Below, one piece after another: positions 8,365 through 16,842 of a DNA stretch of 64,000 nucleotides. How positions within the stretch are numbered: the first letter of the stretch is position 1; every line of letters starts with the position of its first letter. Origin of the DNA: Hoeflea_A sp965228435 (lineage in GTDB: Bacteria > Pseudomonadota > Alphaproteobacteria > Rhizobiales > Rhizobiaceae); the NCBI GenBank assembly GCA_965228435.1, contig OZ245818.1, positions 5,208,001-5,272,000 of the forward strand, read 5' to 3'. The notes under the pieces were generated by a model. The model saw only the letters and a list, made by a program, of their open reading frames with translations, made no database searches and had not been told where the DNA came from. The translations under genes were made by a program, and so were the position numbers.

Positions 8365-9660
8365 ATGAGTGGTGGACATTCAACTTACGAACCGACAAGC
8401 GGTGTTGGCAAATGGGTCGATTCCCGCCTGCCGCTTCCGCGCCTGGTCTATGATTCCTTCGTAGCCTATCCGGTCCCGCGCAACATCAACTACGCCTACA
8501 CGTTTGGCGCTATTCTCTCGATGATGCTGGTCATCCAGATCCTCACCGGGATCGTGTTGGCGATGCATTATGTCGCTGCGACCGATGGCGCTTTCACGTC
8601 CGTCGAAAACATCATGCGCGACGTGAATTCCGGCTGGTTGTTGCGCTATATGCATTCCAACGGTGCGTCGTTCTTCTTCATTGCCGTCTACATTCACATG
8701 TTCCGTGGCATGTATTACGGCTCCTACAAGGCACCGCGCGAGATCCTGTGGATTTTGGGCGTGATCATCTACCTTCTCATGATGGCCACTGGCTTCATGG
8801 GCTACGTACTGCCCTGGGGTCAGATGTCCTTCTGGGGCGCGACGGTTATTACCGGCTTCTTTACGGCTTTCCCGCTGATCGGCGAGCCGATCCAGCAATT
8901 GCTTCTGGGCGGGTTTGCGGTCGACAATCCGACGCTCAACCGCTTCTTCTCGCTGCACTACCTGCTGCCGTTCATGATTGCCGGTGTTGTCGTATTGCAC
9001 GTCTGGGCATTGCACGTGACGGGTCAAACCAACCCGACCGGCGTGGAGGTCAAGACCAAGACGGATACCGTGCCGTTCACGCCTTACGCGACAATCAAGG
9101 ATGGCTTTGCCACCATCGTGTTCCTGGCGGTCTACGCCTATTTCATCTTCTACATTCCGAATTACCTGGGCCATGCAGATAACTATATCGAAGCCAATCC
9201 GTTGGTGACGCCGGCCCATATCGTGCCCGAATGGTATTATCTGCCGTTCTACGCGATCCTGAGAGCGATCACGTTCAACATTGGACCGATCGATTCCAAG
9301 CTGGGCGGTGTCCTGGCCATGTTCGGTTCCATTGTGATCCTGTTCCTGTTGCCGTGGCTTGATACGTCCAAGGTGCGCTCGGCGGTCTACCGACCCTGGT
9401 ACAAGCTGTTCTTCTGGCTCTTTGTCGCCAACGCCATCTTCCTGGGTTGGCTTGGTTCCAAGCCGGCGGAAGGGTCGTATGTGGTCATGGCGCAGATCGG
9501 AACGGCCTACTACTTCGCATTCTTCTTCCCGATCCTGCCGCTGCTCGGCAAATTGGAGCGAACGCGACCGGTGCCAAAATCCATCACCGAATCGGTGCTC
9601 GGAAGCCAGGGTAGCGGGAAGCCGCAAACGGCGACCGCCGCACCGGAAGATCGAGCCTAG
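8365..9660 (+). CDS. petB: Cytochrome b, bc1 complex
   Basis: A 431-residue multi-helix membrane subunit carrying the two b hemes and the Qo and Qi sites of the bc1 complex. Signatures include the Qo-site PEWYYLPFYAILR (PEWY) motif, the conserved MATGFMGYVLPWGQMSFWGA segment and paired histidines in the second and fourth helices (LRYMHSNGAS, MHMFRG-like and LHVWALHVTG). The length matches alphaproteobacterial cytochrome b without a c1 fusion, unlike the fused FbcH of Bradyrhizobium. AGGGGAAA precedes ATG 8365. Confidence 0.96.
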   Translation: MSGGHSTYEPTSGVGKWVDSRLPLPRLVYDSFVAYPVPRNINYAYTFGAILSMMLVIQILTGIVLAMHYVAATDGAFTSVENIMRDVNSGWLLRYMHSNGASFFFIAVYIHMFRGMYYGSYKAPREILWILGVIIYLLMMATGFMGYVLPWGQMSFWGATVITGFFTAFPLIGEPIQQLLLGGFAVDNPTLNRFFSLHYLLPFMIAGVVVLHVWALHVTGQTNPTGVEVKTKTDTVPFTPYATIKDGFATIVFLAVYAYFIFYIPNYLGHADNYIEANPLVTPAHIVPEWYYLPFYAILRAITFNIGPIDSKLGGVLAMFGSIVILFLLPWLDTSKVRSAVYRPWYKLFFWLFVANAIFLGWLGSKPAEGSYVVMAQIGTAYYFAFFFPILPLLGKLERTRPVPKSITESVLGSQGSGKPQTATAAPEDRA

Positions 9661-9684
9661 CGACAGGCGGAAGGGAAAAACAAC

Positions 9685-10524
9685 ATGAACAAGCTCTTCT
9701 CAACGCTTCTGTCGCTGGCTGCTGCAACGGGCCTGTCCGTCGGCGTTGCCGCAGCTGCTGGAGACAGCGAGCATTCCAGGTCACCGCGTCACGTCGACTG
9801 GTCCTTTTCCGGCCCCTTCGGCACTTATGACAAAGGCCAGCTTCAGCGCGGCCTGAAGGTCTATGTCGAGGTTTGTGCTGCCTGTCACGGTCTTGAGCGC
9901 ATCGCGTTCCGCAACTTTGAAGCACTCGGTTATTCGGAAGATCAGGTGAAAGCCCTGGCGGCCGATTACGACATTACAGACGGCCCGAATGATGAAGGCG
10001 AAATGTTCGAGAGAACAGCGATCCTGTCGGACTATTTCCCGTCGCCATACCCCAATCTCGAAGCAGCGGCGTTCGCCAACAACGGCGCCGCACCGCCGGA
10101 TTTCTCGCTGATTGCCAAGGCGCGTGCCGCGACTCGCGGTTTTCCGACCTTCGTCTTCGATATCTTCACAATGTATGCCGAAGGCGGTCCGGATTACATC
10201 TATTCGCTGCTCACCGGTTATGACGAGGAGGTGCCCCAGGGTGTCGAAATCACCGAGGGCACCTACTACAATCCGTACTTTCTGAACGGCTTGTCGCTTG
10301 CCATGGCACCACCGCTGTCGGACGAGCTGGTCACCTATGATGACGGAGCTCCGGAGACCGTTGATCAGTACTCCAAAGACATTTCGGCGTTTCTGATGTG
10401 GGCGGCAGAGCCGCACATGGAGAGCCGCAAATCGCTTGGTTTCAAGGTGATCATCTTTTTGCTGATTTTCGCCTGTCTTCTGTATCTGACCAAGAAATCA
10501 GTCTGGTCGCGCGTCGAGCACTGA
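9685..10524 (+). CDS. petC: Cytochrome c1, bc1 complex
   Basis: A 279-residue c-type cytochrome with a Sec signal peptide (about residues 1-25), a heme-binding CAACH at 64-68, the likely axial methionine in LSLAMAPPLSD, and a C-terminal anchor helix (VIIFLLIFACLLYLT). It takes electrons from the Rieske centre and reduces soluble cytochrome c. It is the third gene of petABC, 24 bp after petB, with an AAGGGAAA ribosome-binding site. A strong terminator follows at 10549-10574. Confidence 0.95.
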   Translation: MNKLFSTLLSLAAATGLSVGVAAAAGDSEHSRSPRHVDWSFSGPFGTYDKGQLQRGLKVYVEVCAACHGLERIAFRNFEALGYSEDQVKALAADYDITDGPNDEGEMFERTAILSDYFPSPYPNLEAAAFANNGAAPPDFSLIAKARAATRGFPTFVFDIFTMYAEGGPDYIYSLLTGYDEEVPQGVEITEGTYYNPYFLNGLSLAMAPPLSDELVTYDDGAPETVDQYSKDISAFLMWAAEPHMESRKSLGFKVIIFLLIFACLLYLTKKSVWSRVEH

Positions 10525-10548
10525 CAGCGATCGAGGATGACAACCATG

Positions 10549-10574
10549 AAGGCGGCTCATACGGCCGCCTTTTG
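10549..10574 (+). terminator. Rho-independent terminator of petABC
   Basis: An eight-base stem (AAGGCGGC / GCCGCCTT) with a 7-nt loop is followed by TTTT, 24 bp after the petC stop. It closes the petABC transcript before apt. Confidence 0.85.
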
Positions 10575-10630
10575 TGTGTTCGGCGCTGATCCAACTGGTC
10601 CCGCAGCGGACCTTGAGGGGGTAATCCAAA

Positions 10631-11176
10631 ATGAATCGCACGCTGACGGAAACGCTGCTCGAGTCGATCCGCACAATTCCCGATTACCCCAAACCCGGCA
10701 TCATGTTTCGGGACATCACGACGCTGCTGGGCAACCCTCGGGCCTTCCGACGGGCGGTCGACGAACTGGTGCATCCCTATGCAGGCACAAAGGTCGATCA
10801 GATTGCCGGCATTGAAGCACGCGGGTTCATCCTCGGCGGCGCCGTTGCTCACCAGCTTTCCGCCGGTTTTGTGCCGATCCGCAAGAAAGGCAAGCTGCCT
10901 TACGAGACAGTGCGGGTGGCCTATAGCCTGGAATACGGTGTCGATGAGATGGAGATGCACAAGGACGCTGTCTCGGCTGGACAACAGGTAATCCTGGTGG
11001 ATGACCTGATTGCCACCGGCGGCACCGCCGAGGGCGCCGTCAAGTTGCTGCGCGGCATGGGTGCCGACATCGTCGCGGCCTGTTTCGTCATCGATCTGCC
11101 GGATCTCGGAGGTCGCAAGAAACTCGAGGATCTCGGCGTCTCGGTGCGTACGCTTGTGGAATTCGAGGGCGACTGA
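10631..11176 (+). CDS. apt: Adenine phosphoribosyltransferase
   Basis: A 181-residue purine-salvage enzyme that converts adenine and PRPP to AMP. The PRPP-binding motif VILVDDLIATGGT is canonical, and the N-terminal IPDYPKPGIMFRDIT and GIEARGF segments are typical of APRT. GAGGGGG lies upstream of ATG 10631. It stands alone after the pet terminator and converges on the MaoC pair with a 10-bp gap. The MTA phosphorylase that often sits next to apt in rhizobia is absent. Confidence 0.96.
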   Translation: MNRTLTETLLESIRTIPDYPKPGIMFRDITTLLGNPRAFRRAVDELVHPYAGTKVDQIAGIEARGFILGGAVAHQLSAGFVPIRKKGKLPYETVRVAYSLEYGVDEMEMHKDAVSAGQQVILVDDLIATGGTAEGAVKLLRGMGADIVAACFVIDLPDLGGRKKLEDLGVSVRTLVEFEGD

Positions 11177-11186
11177 GCCGGCAACC

Positions 11187-11654
11187 CTATATCCGAAACA
11201 GGACTGCGTTGTCGAAGCCGATAACGCGATCGCCGTGCTGATTGAAACCTTCTGAATAAAGCTCGACGGTGCCCCAGTCCGGATTGTTCCGGCGTCGGGT
11301 GACGTCGGTCACGGTGTTGTAGTAGTGCACCGTATCGCCGGCAAAGACGGGCGCTGTCCAGGTGAGGTTGCGCAAGCCCGGCGACGGGCCGAAAACGGGA
11401 ACGGCAATACCGGCTGCTTCGTGCATCGCTTCCCATTGCGAGCGGAATTCGACATTCTTCTTCATCCACACGGCGGCAGTGTGCCAGCCGGATGCGCAGA
11501 GCGCGCCGAAGATGGAGGCCTTCGCCGCAACCGGGTCCACGTGGAACGGTTGAGGATCGAATTTGCGCGCAAAAGCCATAATGGCTTCTGCCGTGAAGGT
11601 GTGGTCACCATAGTCCATACGCTCGCCAACCAGGAATCTGTCGCGCAGGTTCAT
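11187..11654 (-). CDS. MaoC-family dehydratase (second of a pair)
   Basis: A 155-residue hot-dog-fold protein of the MaoC / R-specific enoyl-CoA hydratase type. It has the hydratase motif FARKFDPQPFHVDPVAAKAS, with the catalytic Asp and His in FDPQPFH, then a GxxASGWHTAA segment. It overlaps the upstream MaoC gene by 4 bp (ATGA), so the two are translationally coupled and may form a heterodimer. Substrates are acyl-CoA thioesters by family; the specific pathway is not evident here. Confidence 0.88.
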   Translation of the reverse strand: MNLRDRFLVGERMDYGDHTFTAEAIMAFARKFDPQPFHVDPVAAKASIFGALCASGWHTAAVWMKKNVEFRSQWEAMHEAAGIAVPVFGPSPGLRNLTWTAPVFAGDTVHYYNTVTDVTRRRNNPDWGTVELYSEGFNQHGDRVIGFDNAVLFRI

Positions 11655-12121
11655 GGCGTGATGGCGTCCTGGCGCATGCCGAAAAATCCCGAATTGGCGC
11701 AGCTTGCCACCAGCTCATCGCGTTGGTTGCGAATTTCATGTTTCATCTGGACAATGCCGATCCCTTTTCGAGATTTCGATGGCCGGGCTGAGACGACGAC
11801 GGACCGACCATGCAATGTATCGCCGGCAAGCACGGGACGTTTCCAGCGCAATTCATCGACACCGGGTGCCCCCATCGAAGTCGAGTCCAGAATGAACGCG
11901 TTGCACAGCATCCGCATCATGATGGCGCTCGTATGCCAGCCCGATGCGGCTAGCCCGCCGAGCAGAGTTTTCTTCCCTGCCTCTTCATCGAGATGCATGG
12001 GCTGTGCGTCGAATTCACTGGCGAATTCGATGATTTCGTCGGCGCTGACCGGGTAGGGACCGAGATCGAAGCTCTTGCCGGGTGTCAGATCCTCGAAGGC
12101 ATATTTTTTGACCATGGCCAT
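11651..12121 (-). CDS. MaoC-family dehydratase (first of a pair)
   Basis: A 156-residue MaoC-like hot-dog protein from ATG 12121 (MAMVKKYAFEDL); ATG 12115 is an alternative, and the frame is open to 12178. The active-site block reads FASEFDAQPMHLDEEAGK, followed by LLGGLAASGWHTSAIMMRM, parallel to its neighbour, so the two are likely products of duplication. Its stop overlaps the next start as ATGA. It is probably cytoplasmic and acts on enoyl-CoA substrates. The start is uncertain because no clear ribosome-binding site is visible. Confidence 0.85.
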   Translation of the reverse strand: MAMVKKYAFEDLTPGKSFDLGPYPVSADEIIEFASEFDAQPMHLDEEAGKKTLLGGLAASGWHTSAIMMRMLCNAFILDSTSMGAPGVDELRWKRPVLAGDTLHGRSVVVSARPSKSRKGIGIVQMKHEIRNQRDELVASCANSGFFGMRQDAITP

Positions 12122-12164
12122 TCTTATGCCGTGCCGAGTCCGATTGTTCAACGCTGTCCTATCG

Positions 12165-12752
12165 TCAAAGATCAACAATCAGACCGAAATAAATCGGCGG
12201 TCCAAGATAGGCGGCGATTGCAAGGATCAACAGGCCGCGGACCCAGGCAGAATGGAAACGCCGCCACAGAATGACCGTCAGCAGAAGCCCGAGGCCCATT
12301 TCGACAAACGCAAAAATCTGGCCGTTGTGGTTGGGGTCCCAGTAGGACACTGGCGAACGAAAACGCAGGTCCGACAAAGGCCACAAATGGGCATGCGCAT
12401 CATCGGCGTGCACCGGCAGGTCGGTGGCAATGTGGGTCAGCGCAGCACCAGCGAAAAAGGCAAGCAGCAATCCAGCGCGCCATCGGCGTGCAATCAACAA
12501 GCCGGCGATGAGCAAGACGAGATAAAGCGGTGCCGAATTGCCGATCGCCACCGCGTCCGACCAAGGCGGATTGAAATAGAGCTCATTCCAGACGCGTCGT
12601 TCGGGGATGCCGGCAAATTTCGACCACACGAAAAGTGTGTAGATCGCCAGGTCGGGGATCAATGCGCCGGCCATGACTGCCGTGTTGCGAGCCGGTGCGT
12701 CGGGCTTCGACAGAAGTGCGGCGGCCAACAGCACATGTGTCTGGGTGTTCAT
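12165..12752 (-). CDS. Membrane-bound metal-dependent hydrolase-like protein (YdjM/DUF457 type)
   Basis: A 195-residue protein with about five hydrophobic segments and conserved His/Asp positions at the membrane edge: MNTQTHVLLAAALL, AGALIPDLAIY and AALTHIATDLPVHADDAHAHLWPLS. The THxxxD and HxxDDxHxH patterns match the YdjM/DUF457 family, thought to be metal-dependent hydrolases on structural grounds but without proven substrate. Rhizobial relatives are sometimes labelled 'CobQ', which I consider a misannotation. It lies 43 bp upstream of the MaoC pair and may share its transcript. Confidence 0.7.
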   Translation of the reverse strand: MNTQTHVLLAAALLSKPDAPARNTAVMAGALIPDLAIYTLFVWSKFAGIPERRVWNELYFNPPWSDAVAIGNSAPLYLVLLIAGLLIARRWRAGLLLAFFAGAALTHIATDLPVHADDAHAHLWPLSDLRFRSPVSYWDPNHNGQIFAFVEMGLGLLLTVILWRRFHSAWVRGLLILAIAAYLGPPIYFGLIVDL

Positions 12753-12823
12753 GGCGGCGAGATTGCCTCAACGCCATGGGAGCGGCAAGCGATTGATGCG
12801 GCCGCCTCTATATGCGTGGCCGC

Positions 12824-13927
12824 CTAGGTGTTGAATTTGAACAGCAGCACGTCGCCGTCCTGCACCACATATTCCTTGCCTTCGTCGCGGGCCTTGCCAG
12901 CGTCGCGTGCCGGCACTTCGCCGCCAAGCGACACATAATCGTCGAAGGCGATGGTCTGTGCGCGAATGAATCCGCGTTCAAAATCGGTGTGGATCACACC
13001 GGCGGCCTGTGGCGCCTTGGCACCGCGCCGGACGGTCCACGCCCGTGTTTCTTTCGGCCCGGCGGTGAAAAAGGTAATCAAGTCGAGCAACTTGTAACCA
13101 GCGTGAATGAGGCGATCGAGGCCGGCTTCCTCCAGGCCAAGTTCGGCCAGGAACTCGGCAGCTTCTTCGCCGTCGAGCTGAGCAAGCTGGGATTCGATCT
13201 CGGCCGAAATCACCACGCACTCTGCGCCCTGTGCAGCCGCCATTTCGGCAACCGCCGCCGACTGTGCATTGCCGGATGCCGCCTCGGCTTCCTCGACATT
13301 GCAGACATAGAGCACCGGTTTGGACGTCAGGAGATTGAGTGATTTCAACAGCCGCAGATCTTCCGCCGCAATGCCGTCTAGCAGCAAGCGCACCGGCTTG
13401 CCGTCGAGCAACAGCGCCAGAGCTTTTTCCATCATCGGCAGGATGACGATGGCTTCCTTGTCCTTGCCCGTGGCTCGCTTGCGCATTTGTTCGGTGCGCC
13501 GTTCCATGCTTTCCAAGTCAGCGAGCATAAGCTCGGTGTCGATGGTTTCGGCGTCGGCAACCGCATCGATACGTCCCTCGACGTGTGTTATGTCGTCATC
13601 TTCAAAGCAGCGCAGCACATGAACGATCGCATCGACCTCGCGAATGTTGGCGAGAAACTGGTTGCCCAGCCCTTCACCCTTCGAGGCGCCGCGCACGAGG
13701 CCGGCAATGTCGACGAATGAAATGCGAGTGGGGATGATCTCCTTGGATTCCGCAATGCCGGCAATGCGATTGAGTCGCTTGTCCGGTACAGCGACTTCGC
13801 CCGTGTTCGGCTCGATTGTGCAGAAGGGATAGTTGGCAGCCTGGGCTGCTGCGGTCTTGGTCAGGGCGTTGAACAGGGTTGACTTGCCGACGTTGGGCAG
13901 GCCGACGATGCCGCACTTGAAACCCAT
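12824..13927 (-). CDS. ychF: Ribosome-associated redox-responsive ATPase YchF
   Basis: A 367-residue OBG-family P-loop protein (Ola1/YchF) that binds ATP rather than GTP. G1 is GLPNVGKST, G3 is DIAGLVRGASKGEGLG, and the specificity motif is the non-canonical NVEE in VLYVCNVEEAEA, which explains the ATP preference. The C-terminal TGS domain reads TFFTAGPKETRAWTVRRG. One nucleotide separates it from the upstream pth stop, an arrangement conserved in alphaproteobacteria (rplY-pth-ychF). Confidence 0.97.
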   Translation of the reverse strand: MGFKCGIVGLPNVGKSTLFNALTKTAAAQAANYPFCTIEPNTGEVAVPDKRLNRIAGIAESKEIIPTRISFVDIAGLVRGASKGEGLGNQFLANIREVDAIVHVLRCFEDDDITHVEGRIDAVADAETIDTELMLADLESMERRTEQMRKRATGKDKEAIVILPMMEKALALLLDGKPVRLLLDGIAAEDLRLLKSLNLLTSKPVLYVCNVEEAEAASGNAQSAAVAEMAAAQGAECVVISAEIESQLAQLDGEEAAEFLAELGLEEAGLDRLIHAGYKLLDLITFFTAGPKETRAWTVRRGAKAPQAAGVIHTDFERGFIRAQTIAFDDYVSLGGEVPARDAGKARDEGKEYVVQDGDVLLFKFNT

Positions 13928-13928
13928 C

Positions 13929-14639
13929 TTATTGTTCCTTGTTTCCGAAGAGTTTTTTCAGCATGTCCGCCATCGGCCCCTTGGCAGGCGGTGCCGTTTT
14001 CGCCGCAGGTCGCGCGGCGCGAATATGGGATTGAGCCTTGCGCTGTCCGCGTTTTTTTTCATCGCCGCCGTTGCCGCCGACGGCAATGGTCAGCTTGTTC
14101 AGGAAGCTCGAATCGTCACCCTTGACCAGCAGGTCGCTGTTGTCGCCGATGGCATCGAGCAGCGGATCGAGCCATTGCGAATCCGCCTTGGCAAAGTCGC
14201 CGAGCACATGGGCATTGACCCGTTCCTTGTGGCCGGGGTGGCCGATACCGAGACGCAGCCGCTTGTAATCCTTGCCGCAATGGGCATCGATCGACTTGAT
14301 ACCGTTGTGGCCGCCATGGCCGCCACCGATCTTGATGCGCGCCTTGCCCGGTTGCAGATCCAGTTCATCATAGATGACGACGAGGTCCGACGGATCGAGT
14401 TTGTAGAAACGCAGTGCCTTTCCGACCGCCTCGCCAGAGAGGTTCATGAACGTCTGCGGTTTGACCAGGAGGACCTTTTCACCGGCGATGGTGCCGTCGG
14501 TGATTTCGGCCTGGAACTTGCTGCTCCAGCCGGAAAAGGAATGGCGGCGGGCGATGGCGTCCGCCGCCATGAAGCCGATATTGTGCCGTTGCTTTGCGTA
14601 TCGTGGACCCGGATTGCCCAGGCCGGCTATCAACAGCAT
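13929..14639 (-). CDS. pth: Peptidyl-tRNA hydrolase
   Basis: A 236-residue enzyme that releases peptides from peptidyl-tRNA dropped by stalled ribosomes. GLGNPGPRYAKQRHNIGF carries the catalytic His, KPQTFMNLSG is the second signature, and VIYDELDL holds the assisting Asp. The core (about 195 residues) is followed by a Lys/Ala/Pro-rich extension ending MADMLKKLFGNKEQ, usual in rhizobia. It lies between rplY and ychF on the minus strand. Confidence 0.96.
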   Translation of the reverse strand: MLLIAGLGNPGPRYAKQRHNIGFMAADAIARRHSFSGWSSKFQAEITDGTIAGEKVLLVKPQTFMNLSGEAVGKALRFYKLDPSDLVVIYDELDLQPGKARIKIGGGHGGHNGIKSIDAHCGKDYKRLRLGIGHPGHKERVNAHVLGDFAKADSQWLDPLLDAIGDNSDLLVKGDDSSFLNKLTIAVGGNGGDEKKRGQRKAQSHIRAARPAAKTAPPAKGPMADMLKKLFGNKEQ

Positions 14640-14669
14640 TGCAACAGCCTCGGTTGGGAAGAATTACGG

Positions 14670-15341
14670 CTACTCTTCGCCGCCTTCCGCTGCTTCTTCG
14701 TCACCGCCTTCTGCAGCTGCGCCTTCTTCCAGACCCTCTTCAGCGGCCTCGGCAGCTTCCTCTTCCTCGGTCTTGAGGCCGGCAGGAGCGGCGATCGTGG
14801 CAATGGTGAAGTCACGGTCCGTGATGGTCGGCTCGACATTCTCCGGCAGGGAAACCTGCGAAATGTGGAGACCGTCACCGAGATCGAGTCCGGTCAGGTC
14901 ACCAATAAGAGCGTCCGGGATCGAGTCGGCCGGGCAGGTGACTTCGACCGAGTAGCGAACCACGTTGAGCACGCCGCCGCGCTTGAGGCCGGGCGACTCC
15001 TCTTCGTTGATGAACTGCATCGGCACTTCGACGGTCACGCTTGTGCCCTTGGAAATCCGCAGGAAGTCGACATGCATGGTGAAGTCACGCACCGGGTCGA
15101 GCTGGTACTCTTTCGGCAGCACGCGGATCTTCTGGCCGTCGACATCAATTGTGGCGAGCGTCGTCAGGAATCCACCATCGTGGATCTTCATCGTCACTTC
15201 CTTGTAAGGAAGGGCGATGGCAAGCGGGGGTTGCTTGTCACCATAGATGACAGCAGGAATTTTACCGTTGCGCCGAAGTTCCCGGGCGGACCCCTTACCA
15301 ACCCGTTCGCGCGCCTCGGCCTTGAGCTCATAATCGCTCAT
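14670..15341 (-). CDS. rplY: 50S ribosomal protein L25/general stress protein Ctc
   Basis: A 223-residue long-form L25 (Ctc/TL5) that binds 5S rRNA. The N-terminal MSDYELKAEARERVGKGSAR leads the L25 domain; a second beta domain follows (VTCPADSIPDALIGDLTGLD), and the tail is very Glu/Ala rich. I chose ATG 15341 because AAAGGA lies just upstream; the frame is open to 15437 but that stretch does not look like L25. It is first in the rplY-pth-ychF run. Confidence 0.95.
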   Translation of the reverse strand: MSDYELKAEARERVGKGSARELRRNGKIPAVIYGDKQPPLAIALPYKEVTMKIHDGGFLTTLATIDVDGQKIRVLPKEYQLDPVRDFTMHVDFLRISKGTSVTVEVPMQFINEEESPGLKRGGVLNVVRYSVEVTCPADSIPDALIGDLTGLDLGDGLHISQVSLPENVEPTITDRDFTIATIAAPAGLKTEEEEAAEAAEEGLEEGAAAEGGDEEAAEGGEE

Positions 15342-15507
15342 GGCTAGTCCTTTCGCGGTTTTTGGAGTGTCTTTCGGGCACGCTGGGCCCAGAAAAACAT
15401 CGAGCGGCCAAGGCCGCCCCATCCGCGTTGCCTCCAAGGGTGTCTGCGCGGACGCGCGCTATATAACCGAGGCCCTTGCCCTATGCAAGACTTGTCTGAT
15501 GCACGCG

Positions 15508-15542
15508 AAAACGCCCCGAACGGGAGGGGACCGTTCGGGGCG
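15508..15542 (-). terminator. Terminator of the YHS-domain gene
   Basis: A perfect 12-bp stem (CGCCCCGAACGG, 15512-15523, with 15531-15542) and 7-nt loop are followed on the minus strand by TTTT (15511-15508). It lies 23 bp past the stop of the YHS gene. Confidence 0.88.
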
Positions 15543-15565
15543 CGGGTGCGGACAGGCGGATGGGA

Positions 15566-16045
15566 TTACTGTGCCTGCAGCTCCTCGGGGGTCTTGTCGG
15601 CGATCGTCTTCCAATTGTCGTCAGCCGCAACAATCAGGTTGGCGCGGTCGGCTTCCCAACGTTTCTGAATGCCGGGTGCCAGATTCAGGTAGAGCTTGTT
15701 GTCAACGACTTTCCAAAGATGCGGATCACCGTCGAATTTGAAACCCATGGCAGCACCGAAGGCGCAGAAACCTCCATAGGCCGGGGCATAGGCTTCCGGG
15801 TTGGCAACGAACAGAGCTTTGTTCTCTTCACTGGCGAAGCGATAGACGGCGCCGTTGTGTTCTGCGGTAATCTGGAAGTCGCCGCGCGTCGGCTCGCCTG
15901 CGGTGAAATAGGCAACCGGGTCATAACCGCGCAGGGCAAGGCCGGTGGTCGTCGCGTTGACATCGACACCTGCGGCCAGGGCGGAAACGGTCAGCGCGAC
16001 GGACAGCGCTGCACCGGCGAGAGCTGTTTTGAGTGCTTTGTACAT
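15566..16045 (-). CDS. Exported YHS-domain protein
   Basis: A 159-residue protein with a clear signal peptide (about residues 1-25, ending SALAAG) and a YHS domain: LRGYDPVAYFTAGEP, then FASEENKALFVANPEAYAP and YGGFCAFGAAMG. YHS domains often bind metals; the Cys of GGFCA is the conserved position. The ATG at 16045 has GAGGAG upstream. It is transcribed away from a TetR gene, with an operator-like sequence between -35 and -10 of its likely promoter (TATAAA near 16129-16134 on the minus strand). Function is unknown; control by the TetR protein is inferred. Confidence 0.85.
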   Translation of the reverse strand: MYKALKTALAGAALSVALTVSALAAGVDVNATTTGLALRGYDPVAYFTAGEPTRGDFQITAEHNGAVYRFASEENKALFVANPEAYAPAYGGFCAFGAAMGFKFDGDPHLWKVVDNKLYLNLAPGIQKRWEADRANLIVAADDNWKTIADKTPEELQAQ

Positions 16046-16135
16046 GAAAATTCTCCTCGGGTTTGAAACGGCTTCGGTTCTTGACCTCCAGGGAGCGGGT
16101 GGCCGGAACCTTCTGAACGAGGACAGATTTATAGT

Positions 16136-16150
16136 TTGGAACCAATTGGT
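16136..16150. promoter_or_regulatory. Probable TetR operator in the YHS/tetR divergent region
   Basis: TTGGAACCAATTGGT holds a perfect 10-bp palindrome (ACCAATTGGT, 16141-16150) and two direct TTGGWAC units 10 bp apart (16136 and 16146). It sits just upstream of a TATAAA-like -10 for the YHS gene, so binding would block that promoter. Confidence 0.55.
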
Positions 16151-16251
16151 ACAAAACAAATGAAAGTGAGCCGAAATTGATTGAAAAATCGGACCAGACC
16201 CCTATCACATAACAGAAGCGCAAAATGCTGGACGCAACAGGCAAAGGGACA

Positions 16252-16827
16252 ATGGCCAGGCCACGCGAATTCGATATGGACACTGCCGTCGACGGGGCGA
16301 TGCAGATTTTCTGGCGTCTCGGATACGCGGCGACGAATCTGCCGGACCTGTTGCGCGCGATGGGCCTGTCGCGTGGCTCCTTCTACAAGGCTTTTGGCGA
16401 CAAGCGCTCAGCCTATCTCGCAGCCCTTGACCGCTACGATCGGACTTGTATCGGCGCGGCCGTCAAACTGCTTGCGGACCACTCGAGAGGCGACGGCAAG
16501 GCGCGCCTGCTTCGGCTGTTCGAAAGCACCGAATCAGATGCAAATCGAAGCGGCTGTTTCGTCTGCAACGCCATGGTGGAACATGGTCCCGACGATCCGG
16601 CCGTAGCCGCCCGAACCAAGGCCATGTCGGAACGACTTGAAGCGGCCATCGACAGCGCGTTGGCGGATGTCCCGGAGTTGGCAGAAATCGGAGAAGAATC
16701 GCGCCGGCGTAAGGCCAAGATCGTCACACGCCTCTATCTCGGCGCCCAGGCGATGAGCAAGACCGGAACATCGGAAACCGACTGGAAGTGTCTGCTCGGC
16801 GAGCTTTTCGACTGCAAGATCGACTGA
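16252..16827 (+). CDS. TetR/AcrR-family transcriptional regulator
   Basis: A 191-residue regulator beginning MARPREFDMDTAVDGAMQIF, with an N-terminal TetR helix-turn-helix (LPDLLRAMGLSRGSFYKAFGDKRSAY) and a helical ligand domain. CFVCNAMVEHG resembles the C-terminal domain of YxaF/AcuR-type TetR regulators. AAAGGGA precedes ATG 16252; the longer frame from 16225 is less likely. It is divergent from the YHS gene and probably represses it and itself. It converges on the TPR gene with a 15-bp gap. Confidence 0.9.
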   Translation: MARPREFDMDTAVDGAMQIFWRLGYAATNLPDLLRAMGLSRGSFYKAFGDKRSAYLAALDRYDRTCIGAAVKLLADHSRGDGKARLLRLFESTESDANRSGCFVCNAMVEHGPDDPAVAARTKAMSERLEAAIDSALADVPELAEIGEESRRRKAKIVTRLYLGAQAMSKTGTSETDWKCLLGELFDCKID

Positions 16828-16842
16828 TCTTAGAGCCTGCGA

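Noticed and set aside
8380..9627. Long minus-strand open frame (415 codons) opposite petB
   Set aside because: It is a shadow of petB caused by high GC and codon bias; its composition is unnaturally rich in Arg, His, Gln and Asp and resembles no protein.
13833..15347. Plus-strand open frame of 504 codons across pth and rplY
   Set aside because: It runs antisense to two certain genes (pth, rplY) and has no ribosome-binding site or recognisable domain.
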